Source: Paracoccus denitrificans (GTDB lineage Bacteria > Pseudomonadota > Alphaproteobacteria > Rhodobacterales > Rhodobacteraceae). From it: a stretch of DNA of 64,000 nt. The stretch is from contig NZ_FNEA01000005.1 in NCBI RefSeq assembly GCF_900100045.1, positions 124,001 to 188,000 on the forward strand. The letters run 5' to 3'. How positions within the stretch are numbered: position 1 is the stretch's first letter; each line of letters begins with the position of its first letter. Made by a program: the position numbers and the translations under genes. The notes beneath the pieces were generated by a model. That model made no database searches, had not been told where the DNA came from, and saw only the letters and a list, made by a program, of their open reading frames with translations. Positions 1-7,625 of this stretch are shown piece after piece.

Positions 1-176
1 TTGACGATCTTCGCGTCCGCATCGGACAGGATCATGGTCCCGGTCACGTCGCGGATGAATTTCGTCGAGCGCTTGATCATGCCGTGGCGCTTGCCGGCCG
101 GGCCGGCCTTGACCTTGCCCGTGGCCGTCATCGAGAACCGCTTCTTGGCGGCCGATTTGGTCTTCATCTTCGGCAT
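1..176 (-). CDS. rpmI: 50S ribosomal protein L35 (3' end cut by window edge)
   Basis: The reading frame starts [15 protein letters not shown] and continues with KRHGMIKRS, the typical highly basic L35 sequence. L35 is a small protein of the large ribosomal subunit and is usually followed by rplT (L20), which would lie outside the window to the left. A clear AAGGAG Shine-Dalgarno lies at about 182-187, just upstream of the ATG at 176. About 58 codons are visible and the last few residues are missing. Confidence 0.95.
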   Translation of the reverse strand, partial: MPKMKTKSAAKKRFSMTATGKVKAGPAGKRHGMIKRSTKFIRDVTGTMILSDADAKIV

Positions 177-246
177 TTTACTCTCCTTGCGGTCAGAGTG
201 AACGCACGACTCGGCAATGCCATCTCGGCCGGCCGCGCGGGTGGAA

Positions 247-269
247 GCGTGCCCTATAAGGGGGCACGC
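247..269. other. Perfect 8-bp inverted repeat upstream of rpmI
   Basis: GCGTGCCC (247-254) and GGGCACGC (262-269) form a strong stem with a short A/T-containing loop. It lies between the end of the 129-aa membrane protein gene and rpmI. No T-run follows on either strand, so it is not a classical intrinsic terminator. It could be a 3'-end-stabilising hairpin for the upstream gene or part of the rpmI leader. Confidence 0.4.
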
Positions 270-284
270 GGGGATTGGCAAGGG

Positions 285-674
285 TTATTGCCCTTCGACC
301 GGAGCTTCGGGCTCAGCCTCTGGCGCGTCCGCAGCCGGGGCATCGGCGGCGGTTTCCGTCGCGGCTTCGGCAGGGGTTTCGGCGGCAGGCGTTTCGGTCG
401 GGGCCGTCTCGGCCGGCGCCTCGGGGGCCGGCGCGGTCACCGGGTCGGTGCCGGTCGTCACCTGCCCGCTGACCAGCCGCTGCCAGCTTTCCTCCAGCGA
501 CTGGATGCCGAAGGGCCGCGGGTCGAGCCAGGCGGCCGCGAACAGCAGCACGATGCCCAGCACCAGCAGAAGCGCGGCACCGCGGGGCGCCTGAGTGCGC
601 ACCACCGAAACGATGGCCATGAGGACCGAGAGAGCGCAAAGCGCCGCGCCGGCCAACAGCAGGATGTCGATCAT
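285..674 (-). CDS. Small membrane protein with Ala/Pro/Glu-rich tail
   Basis: This 129-residue protein is not recognised by family. Two hydrophobic helices are visible at about residues 3-24 and 34-50. A short soluble stretch containing LEESWQRLVSG follows. From about residue 75 to the end there is a low-complexity tail of Ala, Pro, Thr and Glu with no aromatic residues. The tail is acidic and probably disordered. The gene lies between pyk and rpmI on the same strand, 40 bp downstream of pyk, so co-transcription with pyk is plausible. Coding bias on this strand is good; overlapping frames on the other strand look like shadows. Confidence 0.65.
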   Translation of the reverse strand: MIDILLLAGAALCALSVLMAIVSVVRTQAPRGAALLLVLGIVLLFAAAWLDPRPFGIQSLEESWQRLVSGQVTTGTDPVTAPAPEAPAETAPTETPAAETPAEAATETAADAPAADAPEAEPEAPVEGQ

Positions 675-714
675 CGGATCACCTTTCCGTTGCAGATCTC
701 TTTGGATCCGCGCC

Positions 715-2160
715 TTATTCTGGATCGGTGCGATAGATCAAGCGCTCGTCGCAGGGCGCGATACGCAGAATGTTGGTCGTGCCCGGCACATTGAAGGGCA
801 CGCCGGCCATGACGACGATCTGATTCGACTCGTCGGCAAAGCCGAAATCCCGCGCCGCCTTGGCCGCATTCACCACCGCCTGCTTGAAGCGTTCCAGCGA
901 GGGCGTCTTGACGCAATGCGTGCCCCAGGTCAGGCACAGCCGGCGCAGCGTGCCCTGTTCCGAGGACATGGCGACGATCGGCACCCGCGGCCGTTCCCGC
1001 GCCGTCAGGCTGGCGGTGGTGCCGGACTGGGTATAGGCGCAGATGCAGGAAATGTCGGTGGTCTCGGCAATCTCGCGCGCGGCGGCGACGATGGCATCGG
1101 CCACGGTCTGGCGCTTGGCGCTGCGCGAGCTTTCGATGATGTCGCGATAGGTCGGGTCGCTTTCGACCGAGCGCGCGACATTGTCCATGGTGGCGACCGC
1201 CTCGACCGGATAGGCGCCGGCGGCGCTTTCGGCCGAAAGCATCACCGCATCGGCCCCCTCGTAGATGGCGGTGGCCACGTCCGAGACCTCGGCGCGGGTC
1301 GGCATCGGGCTTTCGATCATCGATTCCAGCATCTGCGTGGCGACGATGACCGGCTTCGCGGCCGCGCGGCAGGCGCGCACCAGCCGCTTCTGGATCGGCG
1401 GCACGGAATGCACCGGCAGTTCGACGCCCAGGTCGCCCCGCGCCACCATGATCCCGTCCGAGACCTTGAGGATCTCGCTGAAGGCGCGCACGGCGGCGGG
1501 CTTTTCGATCTTGGACAGGATGGCCGCGCGGCCCTTGGCCAGTTCGCGCGCCTCGATCACGTCCTCGGGCCGCTGCACGAAGCTCAGCGCCAGCCAGTCC
1601 GCGCCGATCTCGCAGGCGAATTCCAGGTCCTCGCGGTCCTTCTCGGACAGCGCGGCCAGGGGCAGCACAACGTCGGGCACGTTCACGCCCTTGCGGTTCG
1701 AGATCGCCCCGCCCGCAGTCACCGTGCAATCGGCGAAATCCGCACCGCAGGCCTGCACCCGCAAGCGGATCTTGCCGTCGTTGACCAGAAGTTCGGCGCC
1801 CGGTTCCAGCGCAGCAAAGATCTCGGGATGCGGCAATTGCACGCGGCTGGCGTCGCCGGGCGTCGCGTCCAGGTCGAAGCGGAAGGATTGCCCCTCGGCC
1901 AGGTCGTGCGGTCCATCGGCAAAGGTGCCGACGCGCAGCTTCGGCCCCTGCAGGTCGGCCAGCACGGCGATGGGGCGGCCCGATTCGGCCTCGACCTGGC
2001 GAATGATGTCGTAGCGGGCGCGCTGTTCCTCATGGGTGCCGTGGCTCATGTTCAGGCGGAACACATCCGCCCCGGCCTCGAAAAGCGCCCGGATGGTGGC
2101 AAAATCGCTGGATGCCGGACCCAGGGTTGCCACGATCTTGACCTTGCGATGCCGTCTCAT
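715..2160 (-). CDS. pyk: Pyruvate kinase
   Basis: At 481 aa this is full length for bacterial pyruvate kinase, which makes pyruvate and ATP from phosphoenolpyruvate and ADP in the last step of glycolysis. Visible signatures are KIVATLGPASS at the N-terminus, RLNMSHG, the catalytic-lysine region LSKIEKP followed by MVARGDLGVELP (metal-binding Glu/Asp region), and TQMLESMI with ARAEVSDVATA-type sequence after it. A C-terminal allosteric domain with SGTTASL follows. The ATG has an AGGGAG-type ribosome site about 10 nt upstream. It is divergent from the amidohydrolase gene. Confidence 0.97.
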   Translation of the reverse strand: MRRHRKVKIVATLGPASSDFATIRALFEAGADVFRLNMSHGTHEEQRARYDIIRQVEAESGRPIAVLADLQGPKLRVGTFADGPHDLAEGQSFRFDLDATPGDASRVQLPHPEIFAALEPGAELLVNDGKIRLRVQACGADFADCTVTAGGAISNRKGVNVPDVVLPLAALSEKDREDLEFACEIGADWLALSFVQRPEDVIEARELAKGRAAILSKIEKPAAVRAFSEILKVSDGIMVARGDLGVELPVHSVPPIQKRLVRACRAAAKPVIVATQMLESMIESPMPTRAEVSDVATAIYEGADAVMLSAESAAGAYPVEAVATMDNVARSVESDPTYRDIIESSRSAKRQTVADAIVAAAREIAETTDISCICAYTQSGTTASLTARERPRVPIVAMSSEQGTLRRLCLTWGTHCVKTPSLERFKQAVVNAAKAARDFGFADESNQIVVMAGVPFNVPGTTNILRIAPCDERLIYRTDPE

Positions 2161-2280
2161 CCGTCTCTCCCTGCATGTTTGCGCTATCGTCGCCGCTGTT
2201 ATGGCCTATCGGGCGGCCTGCGGCAACTGGTGCTTGGGCTTGCGATTGCCTAAAGCTTGCTGCGGAAAGGCGACGGACGG

Positions 2281-3021
2281 ATGACGGCAAAGCCCTATTC
2301 AACGATCGGAGAGGACCGGCCCTCGCGCTGGCTGATCACCTGCGACCATGCCACGAACCGCGTGCCGGGCTGGATCGGCGGCGGCGACCTGGGTATCGCG
2401 CCCGAGGACATGGCCCGCCATATCGCCTATGACGTCGGCGCCGCCGGGCTGACGCGGGCCTTGGCCGAGCGGCTGGATGCCCCGGCGATCCTGTCGGATT
2501 TCTCGCGCCTGGTGATCGACCCGAATCGCGGCGAGGACGATCCGACCCTGGTGATGCGCATCTATGACGGCACGGTGATCCCCGCCAATCGCCGCATCGA
2601 TGCGACCGAGCGCGAAAGGCGGCTCGAGCGGCTTTACCGCCCCTATCACGACGCCTATGCCCGGCTGGCGGCCATGCATCCGCGCCGCGCGATCTGCGCG
2701 ATCCACAGCTTTACCCGGCAATTGCGCGGCCGGCCGCGCCGGCCTTGGGCGGTCGGGGTGCTTTACTCGCATCGCGACAAGCGGCTGGGTCCGGCCATGG
2801 TGCGCGAATGCCGCGACCTTGGCTGGATCACCGGCGAGAACGAACCCTATTCCGGCCATCTGGACGGCGATTCCATCGACCGCCACGCGCTGGCGCATGG
2901 CAGGCCGAACCTGCTGATCGAGGTGAGGAACGACCTGATCGCCGACGAGGCCGGCCAGCAGCTTTGGGCCGAACGACTGGCCGAGGTGCTGGAGGATTTC
3001 CTGGACCGGCAGGGCTTGTGA
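2281..3021 (+). CDS. N-formylglutamate amidohydrolase family protein
   Basis: About 246 aa. The N-terminal WLITCDHATNRVP motif and later conserved Arg and His residues (IHSFTRQLRG, VLYSHRDKR, GDSIDRHALAHGRP, LIEVRND) match the N-formylglutamate amidohydrolase family, zinc enzymes that release formate from N-formyl-glutamate in histidine breakdown. No other hut gene is nearby, so the substrate could differ. I chose the ATG at 2281, preceded by GGAAAGG ten bases upstream, over an in-frame TTG at 2257. The gene is divergent from pyk across a gap of about 120 bp and is the last core gene before the decayed island. Confidence 0.88.
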   Translation: MTAKPYSTIGEDRPSRWLITCDHATNRVPGWIGGGDLGIAPEDMARHIAYDVGAAGLTRALAERLDAPAILSDFSRLVIDPNRGEDDPTLVMRIYDGTVIPANRRIDATERERRLERLYRPYHDAYARLAAMHPRRAICAIHSFTRQLRGRPRRPWAVGVLYSHRDKRLGPAMVRECRDLGWITGENEPYSGHLDGDSIDRHALAHGRPNLLIEVRNDLIADEAGQQLWAERLAEVLEDFLDRQGL

Positions 3022-3318
3022 AGGAAACAGCGCGATGCCCTGTAAAGTCAGGCCGAGGCGCTCCTGGATCAAACCTTGGCGGGGCAGATCGCGGCCCATT
3101 GGCCAGGGACGCGCTGTTCGAGTTCGGTTCCTTGCCAAGCGCCGCGGCACCGGGGCTGGTGCAGCGCCGGGACCAACGAACGCACCAGGATCGACGGTCA
3201 TCGGTGGACCACCTCCCGGCGCATCCTGCCCAAAGAGACAACTATCGCGAATCCTCGTCGCGCTGTAGTTGATTGATCAGTTAATCAGTGCATCATTTCA
3301 GTGAACCAGTTGGAAAGC
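3022..3318. other. Gap with possible eroded coding remnant
   Basis: No intact gene is seen here. On the + strand short stretches look coding in different frames: AEALLDQTLAGQIAAHW near 3050-3100, then RDALFEFGSLPSAAAPG near 3105-3160. This suggests a frameshifted gene remnant, not random sequence. A T/A-rich stretch with the imperfect palindrome TGATTGATCAGTTAATCA lies near 3271-3288. Confidence 0.35.
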
Positions 3319-3344
3319 GCCGGGCCTTCGGGTCCGGCTTTTTT
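3319..3344 (+). terminator. Rho-independent terminator
   Basis: GCCGGGCC (3319-3326), a TTCG tetraloop and GGTCCGGC (3331-3338) form an 8-bp stem with one G-T pair. Six T residues follow at 3339-3344. The orientation fits the end of + strand transcription, either of the amidohydrolase transcript or of a short RNA from the gap. Confidence 0.85.
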
Positions 3345-3374
3345 ATGTGCCGCACCCTGACGCTGTCTGGTCAC

Positions 3375-3539
3375 TCAGGGCGGCAGATCCATCCGCACCA
3401 AAGCGATCAGATACAGCACCCACGGAGCCAGGACCGCCCCACCAAGCGCGAACAGCAGGTATCTTCGCCATCCGCTGCGGATAGTGGCCAATGTAAGGGC
3501 AATCGCTGCGGCGACGGGTAACAGCATGAGCACAGGCAT
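3375..3539 (-). CDS. 54-aa two-helix membrane protein
   Basis: The frame runs from ATG (MPVLMLLPVAAAIALTL) to TGA. It shows two hydrophobic helices, about residues 3-20 and 27-47, separated by the basic turn RSGWRRY. The amphipathic layout and uniform hydrophobicity are unlikely by chance in such GC-rich DNA, and competing frames on the same DNA give no sensible protein. No strong Shine-Dalgarno is seen and the family is unknown. It lies alone in the island. Confidence 0.5.
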   Translation of the reverse strand: MPVLMLLPVAAAIALTLATIRSGWRRYLLFALGGAVLAPWVLYLIALVRMDLPP

Positions 3540-3770
3540 GCGAGGATATTAGGCCGAGCCATTCACGATATGCTCGCCAAAAACCCGCCATCCTGCCGGC
3601 CTAGCCGAAACCCGCCCAACGCTCATGCTGGCCTAGGCGGTCAACCGCCACCATCGCCCGCCTCGTGGCGGCGAGATCAGCCAGAGAGGGGCAGCCCGGT
3701 CCCGAAGAGGCCGGCATCGACTTCATTCAGGCCCATGCCGGATACCAGTGACATCAGCAGCGCAAGGTCG

Positions 3771-4010
3771 TCATGCCGAGAGCTCTAAGATGTCGAACGC
3801 CAGGCAAAGGTCATCCTCGATCAGATTGGCTCTGACCTTGACCTCGACATCCCCGGATTCGGCCGAGCGCAGCCTTGCCGTCCAGATCTCGTTGTGCGAA
3901 CGGAGTTCCATTACAGCGTGGCCCGCGAAGCGGAAAGCGAGGTAGCGGCGGACATGCGCCTCCAAATCATCCTCCAGCTCAACCGCGAGCACGTTACCAA
4001 AGATCATCAT
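3771..4010 (-). CDS. Hypothetical 79-aa acidic protein
   Basis: The protein has a balanced composition with charged and hydrophobic alternation (VLAVELEDDLEAHVRRYLAFRF, then AGHAVMELRSHNEIWTARL), suggesting a small folded alpha/beta protein. I chose the ATG at 4010 because CAGGA lies about 8 nt upstream. An in-frame TTG at 4049 would add 13 residues but has no ribosome site. The family is not recognised. Nothing around it suggests an operon. Confidence 0.55.
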   Translation of the reverse strand: MMIFGNVLAVELEDDLEAHVRRYLAFRFAGHAVMELRSHNEIWTARLRSAESGDVEVKVRANLIEDDLCLAFDILELSA

Positions 4011-4149
4011 AACCGGATCCTGATTCTCAACACCAAGATCCGAACACAAAGTGAACGATTGAGTCTATATTGAGAAGATTAATTAGCCATCCCGCACCCT
4101 GAAATACTACCTATGGATAAGTTTTATCTCGGCATGGTTGATGAGTTGT

Positions 4150-4361
4150 TTAATCAGCTTGCATGAAAATATAAAAAAACGCCCCGCCTCGCCGATCTTC
4201 GCGCCGGCATCGAGCGCCGACCCACTGCCAGGCAATGAGCAGCGCGTAGCGCAGCGCCCGCTTGACCATGACATCCTGGATCTCGGCCGGGATCCACCGC
4301 CGGCGAAGGCCGGCCAGTCATACCGGCGCAGCTCATCGCCCCGGAGCCCAGCTGAATGCAT
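4150..4361 (-). pseudogene. Frameshifted fragment of an unidentified gene
   Basis: Two adjoining frames read as one protein if a single indel near 4295 is corrected: MHSAGLRGDELRRYDWPAFAG, then WIPAEIQDVMVKRALRYALL and IAWQWVGAR. Codon use in the second part is strongly GC3-biased as in real genes here. The second part ends at a TAA at 4150. The family is not recognised. The rest of the 4011-4623 gap (over 600 bp) shows only this fragment and one copy of a short repeat. Confidence 0.4.
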
Positions 4362-4373
4362 GCGCTTATCCGT

Positions 4374-4390
4374 GAAAAGCCCCACGCGAG
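4374..4390 (+). repeat. Short repeat GAAAAGCCCCACGCGAG, copy 1
   Basis: This 17-base core is identical to the copy at 5394-5410 and similar to the one at 6225-6241. All three are in the same orientation in noncoding parts of the island. The preceding bases TATCCGT resemble the TTTCCGAT before copy 2. Confidence 0.55.
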
Positions 4391-4623
4391 GCGGATTGGC
4401 AATGCCGAAATGTTCCATGTTTGTTCGGGAAATGGCTCTATTTCTGAACTGATCGGTTTCGAGATGTTCCCGCTCCGTCCACTGACGCGAACATCGGGCG
4501 CCGAGCGGCCGGCAACCCAGGTCCGCCGGCAGCGCCTTTTCGCCGGCGCATGTTTTCGTGATGCAACTTCGAGGCACGCAGACGCTATATGCTATCGTTG
4601 GATACTGCCTTGGAGCACGAAGG

Positions 4624-5043
4624 ATGAAACTGGCACCGACACTCATGGCCGCTGTGGCTGTTGCCGCGATGGGCGCCGCTCCGGGCGCGGCCGATCCCGG
4701 TCGAGGCAATGGAAAAGGCGGTTTCGCGCGCCATCATGACGAACTTGGCCACAGAAACGGCCATCGCGTGCAAACCCGATATGTGGCCCATTGCCCGCCT
4801 GGACTCGCCAAGAAGAACCCGCCTTGCGTTCCGCCGGGTCAGGTCGGCAAGCGCTACGGCACCCGGGTCGGCGACATGCTGCGCGTCGGGAACTACGTGC
4901 TGATCCGCGACCTGGATCGGTATGGCCTGGAGCAGCGCCGAGGGTGGAATTACTATCGCGACGGTGACCGGATCTACCGCGTTGACAGCGGCACCCGAAA
5001 GATCCTCGCCGTTCTGAACCTAGTCGAGGCTTTCTCGAACTGA
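4624..5043 (+). CDS. Exported RcnB-like small protein
   Basis: 139 aa with an N-terminal signal peptide (MKLAPTLMAAVAVAAMGAAP, cleavage likely after about residue 24). A basic Gly/His-rich linker follows, then CPPGLAKKNPPCVPPGQ and a C-terminal region YVLIRDLDRYGL ending in WNYYRDGDRIYRVD. That C-terminal pattern resembles the RcnB-like periplasmic domain common in exported alphaproteobacterial proteins; the role here is unknown. The two Cys may form a disulfide. The ATG at 4624 has GGAG eight bases upstream. An in-frame upstream ATG would hide the signal peptide in the interior and is rejected. Confidence 0.7.
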   Translation: MKLAPTLMAAVAVAAMGAAPGAADPGRGNGKGGFARHHDELGHRNGHRVQTRYVAHCPPGLAKKNPPCVPPGQVGKRYGTRVGDMLRVGNYVLIRDLDRYGLEQRRGWNYYRDGDRIYRVDSGTRKILAVLNLVEAFSN

Positions 5044-5055
5044 ACGTGCCGAGCA

Positions 5056-5154
5056 TCAGAGGAGCCTTGGCGCCAACCACGTGAGGATCAGCACGAGGGC
5101 GAATCCCCGGGGTTTCGCCTCGTCACGCAGCCACGTCTTGAACCAATCAGGCAT
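5056..5154 (-). CDS. Tiny 32-aa membrane-associated protein
   Basis: The frame starts MPDWFKTWLRDEAKPRGF and continues into a hydrophobic helix ending TWLAPRLL. GGAAGG lies about 7 nt upstream of the ATG. The amphipathic Trp-rich start followed by one membrane helix is a credible small protein. It overlaps no other gene and lies tail to tail with the RcnB-like gene. The family is unknown. Confidence 0.45.
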   Translation of the reverse strand: MPDWFKTWLRDEAKPRGFALVLILTWLAPRLL

Positions 5155-5231
5155 CGGGGCGCCTTCCCGGCTTGCGAGCATGCGCCTCGATCACGCCCGG
5201 CAAAGCGCTGTCATATTACTGCAAGGTAAGG

Positions 5232-5348
5232 ATGGGATATGGACCCGCGCCTGCCTTTGTCACTTTCTTTGGCGGGCTGGCTCCGGTCGGTTTTATGCGC
5301 GACTACTTTGTATCATCCGAAACTTTGCTTCGTGCGCAGCTTCCCTGA
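5232..5348 (+). CDS. Possible 38-aa peptide
   Basis: Starts MGYGPAPAFVTFFGGLAP and continues with GFMRDYFVSSE. The ATG is directly preceded by AAGGTAAGG and the stop is followed two bases later by a strong hairpin. Those flanking signals are the main support. The family is unrecognised and it could be a chance frame. Confidence 0.3.
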   Translation: MGYGPAPAFVTFFGGLAPVGFMRDYFVSSETLLRAQLP

Positions 5349-5349
5349 C

Positions 5350-5376
5350 CGGAGCCGCCTGTCCCCGGCGGCTCCG
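5350..5376 (+). terminator. Strong hairpin, possible terminator
   Basis: CGGAGCCGCC (5350-5359), a TGTCCCC loop and GGCGGCTCCG (5367-5376) form a perfect 10-bp stem. Only a weak pyrimidine run follows, so termination strength is uncertain. From here to 5529 I see only repeat copy 2. Confidence 0.5.
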
Positions 5377-5393
5377 TCTCACGCTTTCCGATG

Positions 5394-5410
5394 GAAAAGC
5401 CCCACGCGAG
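5394..5410 (+). repeat. Short repeat GAAAAGCCCCACGCGAG, copy 2
   Basis: All 17 bases match the copy at 4374-4390. It is preceded by CTTTCCGATG, so the site contains a small CTTTCC/GGAAAG palindrome. Confidence 0.55.
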
Positions 5411-5529
5411 ACGAGCCAACTAAATATCAGCGATTCCTTGACGGCTGGTGGCGTGTGATTAGGCTCGGGGGGCCGGCCGCTGATCATGCGGGCCAGCGAC
5501 AGGGTGTATGTTACAGAGGAGGACGACTC

Positions 5530-5898
5530 ATGGTTCAAGGGCAGGTTGGTGGCGCAAGCGTGGTGCCCGTGATGATTCGCATGCCGGAAGACTTGCGCGA
5601 ACGGATCAAGGCAGCCGCCAAGGCCAATGGCCAAAGCCAGAACGGTGAGATCGTGGCGGCTCTGGAAGATAGGTACCCGGCATCTCCTGTTGAGGTGTGC
5701 GAGGTGGCGGATCAAATCCTGGACTTCATGACCGAACTCAGCGCCGACGAGCGAAGCGTACTCATGAAGGACCTCCCGCACAGGATGGCTTGCTTCAGCG
5801 CCGAGGACCAAGAGGTCTTCGCGGCAGTATTCCGCGCGGCAAAAGCAGCCGCCGACCTCAACGACCGGGTCGACGACCCGGCCATCCAGGACGCCTGA
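5530..5898 (+). CDS. Arc-type ribbon-helix-helix DNA-binding protein
   Basis: 122 aa. Residues about 12-45 (VVPVMIRMPEDLRERIKAAA followed by KANGQSQNGEIVAALEDRYP) match the Arc family: a beta strand with alternating residues, then two helices with the NxEI-type turn. Such proteins bind operators as dimers and are frequent in phage and island DNA. The C-terminal 75 residues are helical and unassigned. A very strong AGAGGAGGA site lies 7 nt before the ATG. In-frame upstream sequence is noncoding in character. A small lipoprotein gene follows after 3 bp, so the two are probably co-transcribed. Confidence 0.8.
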   Translation: MVQGQVGGASVVPVMIRMPEDLRERIKAAAKANGQSQNGEIVAALEDRYPASPVEVCEVADQILDFMTELSADERSVLMKDLPHRMACFSAEDQEVFAAVFRAAKAAADLNDRVDDPAIQDA

Positions 5899-5901
5899 CC
5901 C

Positions 5902-6057
5902 ATGCCCCGCCTGATCGCCCTGATCCTGATCGCCTCCCTTTGCGCCTGCTCGTCGGGATCGACCGCGGGCAAATCGCCGGCCAAGCTTCGCGCCGAGTGT
6001 GACGCCGGCAAGTCCTACGCCTGCAAGGCCGTCAAGAAACACGACGCGTTATTGTGA
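5902..6057 (+). CDS. Small (51-aa) lipoprotein
   Basis: MPRLIALILIASLCACSSGS shows a basic start, a hydrophobic core and a lipobox ending LCAC, so a mature lipoprotein of about 36 residues would be anchored by its N-terminal Cys. Two more Cys follow in AECDAGKSYACKAV. It starts 3 bp after the Arc-like gene stop. Size and layout recall entericidin-like or phage lysis-associated small lipoproteins, but no function can be assigned. Confidence 0.7.
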   Translation: MPRLIALILIASLCACSSGSTAGKSPAKLRAECDAGKSYACKAVKKHDALL

Positions 6058-6224
6058 ACAGCTTCATGCTTACCCTTCCCGTCGTGTTTGCTTTTCCGCC
6101 AATGACCCCCGTCGCACTGGCAGTGATCACGACGGGATAGTTGAGGGCTGCCTCGGTCTGGCTGCCCAATCGACGGCAGGGCATAACTAGCAAACTCAAC
6201 TAAGGCTATGTTCACCTTTGGACG

Positions 6225-6241
6225 GAAAAGCTCCACGCAAA
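6225..6241 (+). repeat. Short repeat, diverged copy 3
   Basis: GAAAAGCTCCACGCAAA differs at three positions from the two identical copies at 4374 and 5394 and is preceded by CTTTGGACG. It lies in the 237-bp gap 6058-6294, where I see no gene. Confidence 0.4.
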
Positions 6242-6294
6242 CCTTATTTCACATCTTCTGATTGGCGAGGCTAGCACAATCAGGCTTAAGGTAA

Positions 6295-7359
6295 CTAAGT
6301 GCGTTCCAATCTCGCGCGGTAATGTGCATTTAGCGGCTCCAACTCACACGCCCTCTGAAAGCACTTCCTTGCGTCCATCTTTCTACCCATCTTCATATAC
6401 GACAGTCCTTCACCAAAATGCGCCGGCGCGTAATCAGGCCATTTGTTCTTTGTAGTCTTACATACATAGAGACTGCCTTTGTCAGAGCCCAACCGCCGTA
6501 AACATGAAGCAAATGAGACCATTGAATCCTTGCGTGCAACAATGCTGTTGGCCACGGCGTAGCTCGACATAGCCTCGCTTATATCCCCCACACCTTCATA
6601 GGCCTGCCCCAAGAGGTGATGCGCCTCATCGCTTGCCGGATATGATTCTGTGGCGCCCTGAAGTTCGTAAACAGCCTCTGCATAGTTCTTCGATCTGAGC
6701 GCGCACCACCCATGATAAAATTGCCTCGGGAAACCTCCATGAGATAGGGCATCCCCATACTCCGGCATTGGAGGCAGAGGCTCTCCGGACATGAAATTGC
6801 GCAGGGTTGGAACAAGTCGTGCACGATTCCTTAAGTAACCAGCCGGTCCATGACCGACGAATCTCATTGTCCTTACTTCTACCCCTGGAACGCCCATCAA
6901 ATGATTGGCGCAATATACGTCAATCGGGTCTCGCTCACCGGAAATCAACAGCGCATTTAAACCATCCTTAAAGGATTTGGCTAAATCCGGATGCCGAACT
7001 TTAACATCACGATTCGCTTTCCTGCTGTATTGACTATGCGGAAGATCAAGAATCGTCTCCGCTCCGAAAGCGATAGCTCTTGCCCCTTTAACCAGCCCAG
7101 CGAACAACAGCGCTCCGTATCCACCCATAGACTGGCCAGAGCAAAATACCTCTCGGACGCCCTTCGATTGGCAAAGCTTTTCTATCTCCTTTATACTGGT
7201 GTTCAAGCTTTTTCCAAGGCCGCGCACGCCATCCTGATACCATGTGTTGCTCCATCCTTGGACGAGCAACACATGAGTGTCGGTAGATAATTCCTGTGCT
7301 GTCTGCCAAAAATTAAACCGCCCCTCCGGCGCGCCGGTTGCCGTAAATAAAATCAGCAT
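6295..7359 (-). CDS. Alpha/beta-hydrolase-like protein with C-terminal TPR repeats
   Basis: About 354 aa. The N-terminal half has LILFTATGAPEGRFNFW, a nucleophile elbow CSGQSMGGYGAL (G-x-S-x-G, Ser near residue 97) and a late GERDPID and FVGHGPAGY that may supply Asp and His. From about residue 220 helical repeats of TPR type follow: QFYHGWCALRSKNYAEAVYE, then AHHLLGQAYEGVGDISEAMS, later PAHFGEGLSYMKMGRKMDAR. Codons are clearly more A/T-rich than in neighbours, a sign of transfer. The frame stays open 18 codons upstream of the ATG without any usual start, so the 5' end may be truncated. Substrate unknown. Confidence 0.7.
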   Translation of the reverse strand: MLILFTATGAPEGRFNFWQTAQELSTDTHVLLVQGWSNTWYQDGVRGLGKSLNTSIKEIEKLCQSKGVREVFCSGQSMGGYGALLFAGLVKGARAIAFGAETILDLPHSQYSRKANRDVKVRHPDLAKSFKDGLNALLISGERDPIDVYCANHLMGVPGVEVRTMRFVGHGPAGYLRNRARLVPTLRNFMSGEPLPPMPEYGDALSHGGFPRQFYHGWCALRSKNYAEAVYELQGATESYPASDEAHHLLGQAYEGVGDISEAMSSYAVANSIVARKDSMVSFASCLRRLGSDKGSLYVCKTTKNKWPDYAPAHFGEGLSYMKMGRKMDARKCFQRACELEPLNAHYRARLERT

Positions 7360-7625
7360 CCTTTCGGATGACGAACACTCAATGAAATGATGATACGCTA
7401 TGAATGCTCCACGTTAGCCTGCTGCCTTCTTAGAACAGCCCAGGCAATCCAACAAGGTCGCCTGCTGCGCTACCGGACCCATGACGAGCGCAGGGAAGCC
7501 CTGATTAGCGCAATCAGTGAGAATGCAGTTGGGGAATGGCGCCCGTCGCCTACGTCGCTGACTTTCTTTCCCTGCCGGATCTCACCGACCCTACTCGCGC
7601 CCAAGCTACAGGAGGCAATCAATGA

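Noticed and set aside
3343-3591. Open frame of 82 codons on the minus strand
   Set aside because: The overlapping 54-codon frame in the same DNA gives a plausible two-helix protein; this one has random composition.
4138-4452. Open frame on the + strand of the 4011-4623 gap
   Set aside because: It overlaps the better-supported coding remnant on the other strand and shows no codon bias or ribosome site.
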